This document shows, piece by piece, positions 7,698-13,262 of a stretch of 13,262 nt of DNA. The first letter of the stretch is position 1, and the number at the start of each line of letters is the position of its first letter. Source of the DNA: Methanomassiliicoccales archaeon (GTDB lineage Archaea > Thermoplasmatota > Thermoplasmata > Methanomassiliicoccales > JACIVX01); the NCBI GenBank assembly GCA_028679985.1, contig JAJRAH010000168.1, positions 1 to 13,262 of the forward strand, in the 5' to 3' direction. The notes beneath the pieces are model-generated. The model searched no databases. It was given only the letters and a program-made list of their open reading frames with translations, and was not told the origin of the DNA. The position numbers and the translations under genes are program-made.

Positions 7698-8386
7698 GGT
7701 CCAATCACCTTCCGGGCGACGACAGGTTGCTCATGATAGAACGGTTTGGACGAAGCAGGTGCCACCTTCTCAAACGACCTGGGATTAGCCTGGATACCGA
7801 GCTTACCGAGGACCGTGTTCAGTTTATCAATGTCGTCGGATCTCATCTTCTCGAGCTTCGTGTTGCTCCCGAGACTGTCATACGATCCGAGGACGTAGAT
7901 CGATCCCCTGATGATGAAATCTCCCAACGCCTCTCCCGCGTCTCCTAGGATTATGATGTCGCCGGCCGTCATGTACGTGCCAGCATGGTTCCCCACATCA
8001 CCTGATATGATCACAGTCGCACCTTTGTTCATCGTTCCGAGAAAGTCTCCAGCGGATTTCCCTACGACCACAGTACCGCCGTAGCAGTAATCCGCGGCTC
8101 CGTCGCCGACATCTCCTCGGACGACGATCTTGCCGGCCGTCATGTTGTCCCCGACGAATCTCCCAGCCGAGCCTTCGACGACGAGGGTGGCGCCGTTGTT
8201 CAGGATTCCGAAGTAGTCGCCGACGTCTCCTTCGACGTGGACGGTCCCCTTCCTCAGGCCTCCGCAAAGGCCTTTCAGGTGGGAGGCATTGGACACCCTG
8301 ACTTCTTCCCCGGATTCCGCCGATCTTCGGAGTCGCAGATTGCTTTCATGAAGCGTGACTCCAAGCAGATCGAGAGTCATTGTCAT
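7694..8386 (-). CDS. Glutamate synthase GXGXG-domain subunit
   Basis: This 230-residue protein is a right-handed beta-helix of the GXGXG family, the domain found at the C-terminus of bacterial glutamate synthase and in formylmethanofuran dehydrogenase subunit C. Glycine-led turns recur about every 19 residues from about 53 to 167 (GDVGDYFG, GSAGRFVG, GDVGDGAA, GKSAGDFLG, GDVGNHAG, GDAGEALG). In glutamate synthase this domain is structural and helps hold the ammonia tunnel and FMN domain together. Directly downstream is the FMN subunit, overlapping by ATGA, which makes a synthase subunit much likelier than FwdC; no other Fwd subunit is present. A strong GGAGG eight bases before the ATG supports the start. 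Residues about 170-230 form a less regular tail. MgsB of N-methylglutamate synthase has the same fold and is the alternative. Confidence 0.9.
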   Translation of the reverse strand: MTMTLDLLGVTLHESNLRLRRSAESGEEVRVSNASHLKGLCGGLRKGTVHVEGDVGDYFGILNNGATLVVEGSAGRFVGDNMTAGKIVVRGDVGDGAADYCYGGTVVVGKSAGDFLGTMNKGATVIISGDVGNHAGTYMTAGDIIILGDAGEALGDFIIRGSIYVLGSYDSLGSNTKLEKMRSDDIDKLNTVLGKLGIQANPRSFEKVAPASSKPFYHEQPVVARKVIGP

Positions 8387-9522
8387 CAGTCCTGCCTCCT
8401 GTTGAGATCGGAGTATCGCCTCAAGGCCTCCAACCTCTTGGCAGGGTCAGTTAGTCCTTGAAGCATCAGCAGCAGCTCGTCATCGAACTGCTGAGATCTC
8501 TTCCTCCTCTGCTTGTTCCGCTTCCCCATGTACAGCTGATTCGTATCGACGCTCTTCGTGATCTCCAAATGACCGGTTTGCACGGCACGATTGAGCAAGC
8601 TCTCCCCCGCGGGATTCCTGGTGATGACCGTACAGTATCCGAATCTTGACCCGGTGTATCCGATGGATAGATCCGCAGACTCGGCAAGGTAGTCTGTGCA
8701 CCTTGCGCACCCCTTCCTCAGGTATTTCTGCGTGCTTGCCAACGATATCTCTCTGACCGTGCCATCTCTCAATGTGACCGTCAAGAGCTTGTCGGAGGTC
8801 GATCTGTCCATCATCGCTATGTTCCTCGGGGAGATCCCCATCTCCTTCTCTATGACCTCCGAAACTAGATCCTGGGTGCACACACCGGCGCAGAATCTTC
8901 CTATCAGTATCCTGATCGACTTACCGTAGATCTCGAGCCCTTTCATCGTCGATTTCTGGACACATCTTGACGCGTTCACGACGCAGGGAGCGCCGACGAT
9001 GGCAATCTTTCGAAGGGAGTTCGAGTGCACGGCGTCATTGAGGCTTTCGAGGGTGGGGGACCATATGAACTGGTGTCCCGCGCAATCGTAAATCTCCTCG
9101 GCGCTGGTGACTACACGAGCGAACGGCCTCCAAGTCCATCTGTCCACATCAGTGATTATCGCCCCGTCTATGAAACCGCTCTCGAGCGCGCTCACGAGAA
9201 GCTGATTCAAGACGTCGCTGAGGAGATCACCATGCCTGCTCCTCGCAGAAGTCAGGCTGGACCGCGCCGACACGACGGAGAGCATCTTCCCGTCAGTCCA
9301 CTCCCTCAGGGTCGGACACACCTCGAGACAGAAGCTCTCGCATCCGAAGCACGGATCGAGGTCGTGCGTCGTGAGGCCGACTTTCTTGGTTATCTTCCTG
9401 TGGGTCGGGTGTTGCTCGCCATCAGGAAAAAGGAGGACGCCCTTGTTGCAGCAGGCCGTGCAAGCTCCGCATCCGGTGCATTTCCCCAGATTCCAGACGT
9501 AGGTCTCAAGCTCCTTCGACAT
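8386..9522 (-). CDS. FrhB/FdhB-like F420-dependent oxidoreductase subunit
   Basis: This 378-residue protein belongs to the coenzyme F420 hydrogenase/dehydrogenase beta-subunit family, which uses FAD and Fe-S clusters to pass electrons between F420H2 and a partner. An N-terminal two-cluster ferredoxin has C15/C18/C21/C25 and C58/C61/C65/C69. The FrhB core shows the GAPC motif (177-180, like GTPC in the family), RFCAGVC (209-215), and GCARCTDYLAESADLSIG (271-288), a close match to the family's cysteine pair and ADxSxG. Residues 334-345 are strongly basic. The start ATG shares its A with the TGA of the upstream HdrA-type gene, and the stop shares a base with the next start, so it is translated within the operon. 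FdhB of formate dehydrogenase is the same fold, but no FdhA is present. The likely job is to feed F420H2 electrons to the FlpD domain encoded upstream. Confidence 0.88.
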   Translation of the reverse strand: MSKELETYVWNLGKCTGCGACTACCNKGVLLFPDGEQHPTHRKITKKVGLTTHDLDPCFGCESFCLEVCPTLREWTDGKMLSVVSARSSLTSARSRHGDLLSDVLNQLLVSALESGFIDGAIITDVDRWTWRPFARVVTSAEEIYDCAGHQFIWSPTLESLNDAVHSNSLRKIAIVGAPCVVNASRCVQKSTMKGLEIYGKSIRILIGRFCAGVCTQDLVSEVIEKEMGISPRNIAMMDRSTSDKLLTVTLRDGTVREISLASTQKYLRKGCARCTDYLAESADLSIGYTGSRFGYCTVITRNPAGESLLNRAVQTGHLEITKSVDTNQLYMGKRNKQRRKRSQQFDDELLLMLQGLTDPAKRLEALRRYSDLNRRQD

Positions 9523-12500
9523 CAGACCACCCCCTTCTCGTCCTCGATCTCAGATATCGATGCGGGGTGGGCTCTCACAGGATTGGGTCCGAGTCTCTTC
9601 AGGTCCTCGGCGAATGTCCTCATGATCTCGGCGAAACGTCTTCCCTCGGCCGCCGAAACCCACTCCACCCTGACCCTTTCCGGCTCGAATCCGTAGTCCC
9701 TGATCATCTCGGTGAGATTGTCTATCCTCACCTTCATCAATTGATTCCCGATGAGATAATGGCAGTCACCTGGATGGCATCCCCCTATGAGGACGCCGTC
9801 GGCACCTTTCAGCAAGGCATATAGAACGTGGAATGGGTCGACACGGCCCGTGCACATGACCCTGATTGGAATGATTTCCGGCGGATACTGATACCTGCTC
9901 ACTCCGGCGTTATCGGCACCAGCGTATGCGCACCAGTTGCAGAGGAAAGCGATTCCCCGCGTCTCTCCGTTCGGCACGTCAGCAAGAGCTTCGTCTATCT
10001 GTGCCGTGATTTGGTTGCTTGAGAAGTTGAATATGGAAACGGCCCGGCACGGGCATGCTGTGGAACAAGCTCCACAGCCTTTGCACAAGAGTTGATTGAC
10101 CTCGGCAAGCAGTCTTCCCTCGGAGATGCCCATCCCCATCGCACCGTAGGGGCAGGCTTCTATGCATCTCGCGCATCCAGTGCAAAGGGTCTGGTCAACC
10201 GCCGCAACAATCGGCTCACAGACTATCTTCCCTTTCATGAGCGGCACGAGAGCCCTCGAGGCCGTCGCGAATCCTTGCATTATCGACCCGGCGATGCCCT
10301 TGGGGCTTTGAGCGGCGCCGGCGACGAACACACCATCCACTGAGAAATCTACAGGTCGGAGCTTCGGATGCGCTTCGAGGAAGAATCCGTCCTCGGATAG
10401 AGGGACCTTGAGCATCTCGGAAAGTGTTTTGTTGTCTTCATTCGGCAGGAGCGGCGTAGCGAGAACGACCAGATCGGTCCGGATGAGAAGATCGTCGTCG
10501 CTCGTGAGGTCGTGTACCTTCACCGTCAGACCGCCAAGGGAATCGACCTTGGGAAGCTCTTCCTCGCTGTATCGTATGAACTTCACTCCTAGTTCACCCG
10601 CGAGCTTGTAGTACCTCTCCAAAGCACCGGATGTTCGTATGTCTCTGTACAAGACGTAGACGTTCGTCGACGGATTCCTTTCCTTCAGGCTCAATATGTC
10701 CCTGATCGCCGTCTCGCAGCAGACCTGCGAACAATAGGTCCTGCCCTGCCTCTCCCTCGACCCTGCGCAGAGTATCTCGACGACATTTGTCGCGCTCACC
10801 TTGCCGGCCTCGAGCATTCTCTCGAACTCCGTCTGGGTAACCACTCCAGTCTCAGATCCGTAGCCGTAGAGTCCTGTCGGGGACGAGTCCTGTGCCCCTG
10901 TGGCGACGACGATCGCGGCCACGTCCAGCAACCTGTCTCCGAGCGACGAGCCGAACTCCATTCCTTTCTTGCTGAGCTTGACCACGAATCTTCCGACCGA
11001 ACCGCTGACCCCCGTCGGCACTGTCGAAGTGAGGACTTCGATGTTCTCCTTGGAACGGACCATGTCCTCCAAGCGCTTGACGGTCTTCTCTGGCTCGTAT
11101 CCGTCCAGATCCTTCAATCGTCTCCCTCTGAGTGAACCTCCGAGGTCGTTCGATTTCTCGACGAGATACACCTTGAAACCCTTCGACGCGATCGTCAGAG
11201 CCGCGGACATCCCGGCCACTCCTCCTCCGATGACCATCGCACCCGGAGTCACCACCCCTAGTATCTTTTCCCGCGGTTTTGCGAGTCTAGCGTTCGCGGC
11301 TCCCATTCTGACGAGCGTTCTTGCCTTGTCGGTGGCCCTGTCCGGCTCATGCTGGTGCACCCAGCTGTCGAGCTCTCTGATGCTGACGAATCCAACAAGA
11401 TTCGGATTCATTCCTGCCCGCTCGCAAGTGTCCTGGAACAGCTTGAGGTGACTCCTCGGGCTGCAAGCCGCGATCAGCACCCGGTTCAACTTCTTCTCTC
11501 TGATCTGATCCTGAATCAGTCCTTGGTTGTCCTGCGAACATGCGTACATGCATTTCTGAGCGTGAGCGACATTGGGGAGCGATGCGGCGTATTCAGTCAC
11601 TGCATCTACGTCCACCGTCGCCCCGATGTTCATCCCGCAGCTGCAGACATACACGCCCACCCTCGGCGGTTCGGTTTCCGAGACTGGCATCTCTTCTGAC
11701 ACTTCGGGCTCATCTGGACAAGACTTCAGTCCGCTCCTTTCGGCTGCCATAGCCGCAGCAGCTATCGCCTCAGTCACAGTATTCGAGATATCGTCCGGTC
11801 CCCTGGCACATCCGCAGGAAAAAACGCCCTCGACCGTCGTGGTGACCGGGCCGTCGGTCCTGCTTCTGATGAAACCGTATTCATTCAGCTCGACGCCGAG
11901 CATTCGTGCGATATCCTCCGTCCCTTTGCTCGGTATTATCGGAGGACAGACTACCAGCAGGTCGATCGTCTCCGTTAGGACATTGTCCGTCTGCGTATCA
12001 TGGTGCTTCACACGAAGGCACTCATCTTCGTCCTCCTCGATGTCACCTGGCAGACCGCATATATATTGGATGCCCAATTCCTCGGAGCTCCTTCGTATGA
12101 ACTCCTCATGACCCTTGTTGATCGTCCTCAGATCGTTGTAGAACACGAGAACCTCGGATTCCGGCAGGTGCTCCTTCGTCAGCACCCCCTCCTTCGTCGC
12201 GTACATGCAACAGACCTTGGAGCAGTACTCCTTGCACCACTGGGATCTCGATCCAGCGCAGAGAACTATGCCGACCCTGGACGGGGGTTTCCCGTCGGAT
12301 GGTCTGAGCAGCTGTCCCTTCGTCGGACCTGAAGCGCTCAGCATCCTCTCATATTGCATCGAATCCACTACGTTCTTGTAGACTCCGTATCCAAACCTCT
12401 TGAGGTAGTCGGACTTGTAGACGTCAGACCCGGTCGCGATGATGATCGATCCGACTTCTATATCGACCGGCTCTTCCTTGTCATCGAAGTCGATAGCTCC

Positions 12501-13022
12501 AGTGGGGCACTTCTTCTTGCAGATCCCGCACTTCCCCTTGGTGAGTTTCAAGCAGTGCGCCGGGTCGATCGTCGCGACTCTTGGCACCGCCTGAGGGAAC
12601 GTGATGTAGATTGCGGATCTCTCTCCGAGACCCTCATTGAAATCGTCAATGACGTTCTTGGACGGACAGTTGTCTATGCATATGCCACAGCCAGTGCACT
12701 TCTCTTCGTCGACGTATCTTGGCTTTTTCTTGATCGTGACGGAGAAGGTCCCGTCCTCGTGGCGTTTGACCGCGGCGATCTCAGAGTATGCCAGCATATG
12801 GATTCTCGGGTGTCTCGAAGCCTCAACCATCTTCGGAGCGAGAATGCATATCGCGCAATCTAGAGTAGGGAAGGTCTTGTCCAGCTGCGACATTCTGCCC
12901 CCGATTGAGGGGTTGCGTTCGACAAGAAAGACATCATGACCTTGATCGGCGAGATCCAATGCAGAAGATATACCAGCGATTCCACCGCCAATTACCAGCA
13001 CATTTCTGAGCGCGTCAGTCAT
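9522..13022 (-). CDS. hdrA: Tandem HdrA-like / MvhD(FlpD) fusion flavo-iron-sulfur protein
   Basis: HdrA is the FAD subunit of heterodisulfide reductase complexes; a normal one has about 650 residues, and this has 1166. Unit 1 (1-430): FAD site GGGIAG (12-17), TFPTLDCAIC (50-59), two ferredoxin clusters (C109/112/115/119; C157/165/168/172) and the cysteine cluster C255...C271/C272. Unit 2 (455-990): canonical HdrA N-terminus VCSCGMNI, a second FAD site GGGVAG (599-604), C752...C768/C769, and two further clusters (C947/950/953/957; C980/983/986/990). Residues about 1020-1140 are an MvhD/FlpD [2Fe-2S] domain with CNWC, MCTGRVDP and GGCHPGDCH. The second half resembles QmoB and the first QmoA, so a QmoA-QmoB-like fusion is another description. 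ATG 13022 has GGAAGTGA just ahead and is preferred to GTG 13037. No HdrB or HdrC is nearby, so classical heterodisulfide reduction is unlikely. Confidence 0.92.
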   Translation of the reverse strand: MTDALRNVLVIGGGIAGISSALDLADQGHDVFLVERNPSIGGRMSQLDKTFPTLDCAICILAPKMVEASRHPRIHMLAYSEIAAVKRHEDGTFSVTIKKKPRYVDEEKCTGCGICIDNCPSKNVIDDFNEGLGERSAIYITFPQAVPRVATIDPAHCLKLTKGKCGICKKKCPTGAIDFDDKEEPVDIEVGSIIIATGSDVYKSDYLKRFGYGVYKNVVDSMQYERMLSASGPTKGQLLRPSDGKPPSRVGIVLCAGSRSQWCKEYCSKVCCMYATKEGVLTKEHLPESEVLVFYNDLRTINKGHEEFIRRSSEELGIQYICGLPGDIEEDEDECLRVKHHDTQTDNVLTETIDLLVVCPPIIPSKGTEDIARMLGVELNEYGFIRSRTDGPVTTTVEGVFSCGCARGPDDISNTVTEAIAAAAMAAERSGLKSCPDEPEVSEEMPVSETEPPRVGVYVCSCGMNIGATVDVDAVTEYAASLPNVAHAQKCMYACSQDNQGLIQDQIREKKLNRVLIAACSPRSHLKLFQDTCERAGMNPNLVGFVSIRELDSWVHQHEPDRATDKARTLVRMGAANARLAKPREKILGVVTPGAMVIGGGVAGMSAALTIASKGFKVYLVEKSNDLGGSLRGRRLKDLDGYEPEKTVKRLEDMVRSKENIEVLTSTVPTGVSGSVGRFVVKLSKKGMEFGSSLGDRLLDVAAIVVATGAQDSSPTGLYGYGSETGVVTQTEFERMLEAGKVSATNVVEILCAGSRERQGRTYCSQVCCETAIRDILSLKERNPSTNVYVLYRDIRTSGALERYYKLAGELGVKFIRYSEEELPKVDSLGGLTVKVHDLTSDDDLLIRTDLVVLATPLLPNEDNKTLSEMLKVPLSEDGFFLEAHPKLRPVDFSVDGVFVAGAAQSPKGIAGSIMQGFATASRALVPLMKGKIVCEPIVAAVDQTLCTGCARCIEACPYGAMGMGISEGRLLAEVNQLLCKGCGACSTACPCRAVSIFNFSSNQITAQIDEALADVPNGETRGIAFLCNWCAYAGADNAGVSRYQYPPEIIPIRVMCTGRVDPFHVLYALLKGADGVLIGGCHPGDCHYLIGNQLMKVRIDNLTEMIRDYGFEPERVRVEWVSAAEGRRFAEIMRTFAEDLKRLGPNPVRAHPASISEIEDEKGVV

Positions 13023-13039
13023 GTCACTTCCGCCCACAG

Positions 13040-13061
13040 AGGCATCATCTGTCTGATGCCT
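13040..13061 (-). promoter_or_regulatory. Hairpin/palindrome in the 5' leader of the hdrA-gltB operon
   Basis: A perfect inverted repeat, AGGCATCA and TGATGCCT, encloses a six-base loop. With the transcript predicted to begin near 13064, it would form the first 25 or so bases of the message, followed eight bases later by the ribosome-binding site GGAAGTGA. It could act as an RNA hairpin protecting the 5' end or controlling translation, or as a DNA operator overlapping the transcript start. The structure is seen; its function is inferred. Confidence 0.5.
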
Positions 13062-13085
13062 ACGGACTTCCGATTCATAAGTGGA

Positions 13086-13096
13086 GTATAATATCT
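13086..13096 (-). promoter_or_regulatory. TATA box of the hdrA-gltB operon
   Basis: The minus strand reads AGATATTATAC, a good TATA element centred near 13090. It predicts a transcript start near 13064 and a leader of about 42 bases before ATG 13022. No comparable element or gap occurs between the four downstream genes, so this is probably the promoter for all of them. Confidence 0.6.
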
Positions 13097-13262
13097 TTTC
13101 GGATTAGCCAGACATTATCTATCACGCCGAAATCATCTAGGCAAAGTATATGAAATAGATTCGTTTCCGCGACGGAACCGCGGTGCGACTCACGAGGACA
13201 CTAGGGTCCCCTAAGATAATCTAGGAAGAATGCTGTGATTGAAGAAGGGCTATTAGGGTAGC
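13097..13262. other. Non-coding right-edge region
   Basis: I see no convincing gene here. Plus-strand frames are closed by stops. One minus-strand frame is open from the window edge for about 19 codons to a TAG and could be the 3' end of an upstream gene, but that is too little to call. A plus-strand TATA-like GTATATG lies near 13147. Two small inverted repeats occur, TTCCG/CGGAA at 13165-13177 and TAGGG/CCCTA at 13202-13213. They fit a short regulatory or non-coding transcript region, but nothing identifies one. Confidence 0.3.

Noticed and set aside
7694..8386. Formylmethanofuran dehydrogenase subunit C
   Set aside because: The GXGXG fold is shared, but no FwdA/B/D gene is nearby, and the gene overlaps the glutamate synthase FMN subunit.
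9025..12863. Long plus-strand frames (for example 9025-9696, 11572-12111, 12354-12863) opposite the FrhB-like and HdrA-like genes
   Set aside because: These are antisense shadows of well-recognised cysteine-rich genes; their translations are low in recognisable structure.
9522..13022. Ordinary heterodisulfide reductase operon
   Set aside because: No HdrB (CCG-domain) or HdrC gene is present, and the downstream genes are glutamate synthase modules.
9522..13022. Selenocysteine or stop readthrough in the HdrA/FlpD protein
   Set aside because: All signature positions are ordinary cysteines and there is no in-frame TGA.
13165..13213. Small palindromes at the right edge as an attachment site or repeat array
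   Set aside because: Stems are only five bases, they are unrelated to each other, and no mobile gene is present.

Overview
The window looks like chromosomal DNA from an archaeon, probably a euryarchaeal or Thermoplasmatota-like lineage with F420 and heterodisulfide-reductase-type electron transfer. Four things point there. TATA-box promoters sit about 26 bases before leaderless or short-leader starts. The FtsZ has an archaeal-style N-terminus. The glutamate synthase is split into separate domains. HdrA, MvhD/FlpD and FrhB modules are present. The phylum is an inference; no rRNA or marker set is present. There is no CRISPR array, insertion sequence, tRNA or sign of recent transfer, so this reads as core metabolic DNA.

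Layout. At bases 1-30 (possibly 84) a minus-strand reading frame may be the start of a gene leaving the window. A helical, possibly HEAT-like protein of unknown function (291-1445, +) is followed by ftsZ (best start 1622, +). Converging on ftsZ is a four-part protein (2852-4792, -): zinc ribbon, PUA, PP-loop/PAPS-reductase-like domain and two-cluster ferredoxin. It shares a 139-base divergent promoter region with an alanine-aminotransferase-like gene (4932-6116, +).

The right half (6141-13022) is one tightly coupled minus-strand operon of four genes. In order of transcription they are: a 1166-residue fusion of two HdrA-like flavoprotein units and a C-terminal MvhD/FlpD domain; an FrhB/FdhB-like F420-oxidoreductase subunit; a GXGXG-domain glutamate synthase subunit; and the FMN / [3Fe-4S] glutamate synthase subunit with its own ferredoxin domain. 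Three junctions overlap by 1, 1 and 4 bases. A TATA box near 13090 and an 8-bp-arm hairpin at 13040-13061 precede the first gene.

How they may work together. In methanogen Hdr complexes electrons pass from an FrhB/FdhB-type subunit through FlpD/MvhD to HdrA, and end on HdrBC. Here the input and flavin modules are present, but HdrB and HdrC are absent and the glutamate-synthase modules stand in their place. The most interesting reading is a flavin-based complex, possibly bifurcating or confurcating, that ties F420H2 and/or ferredoxin to reductive glutamate (or glutamate-like) synthesis. The glutaminase domain is not in the window, so ammonia supply, and even whether the product is glutamate, stays open. 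The neighbouring aminotransferase could use the glutamate.
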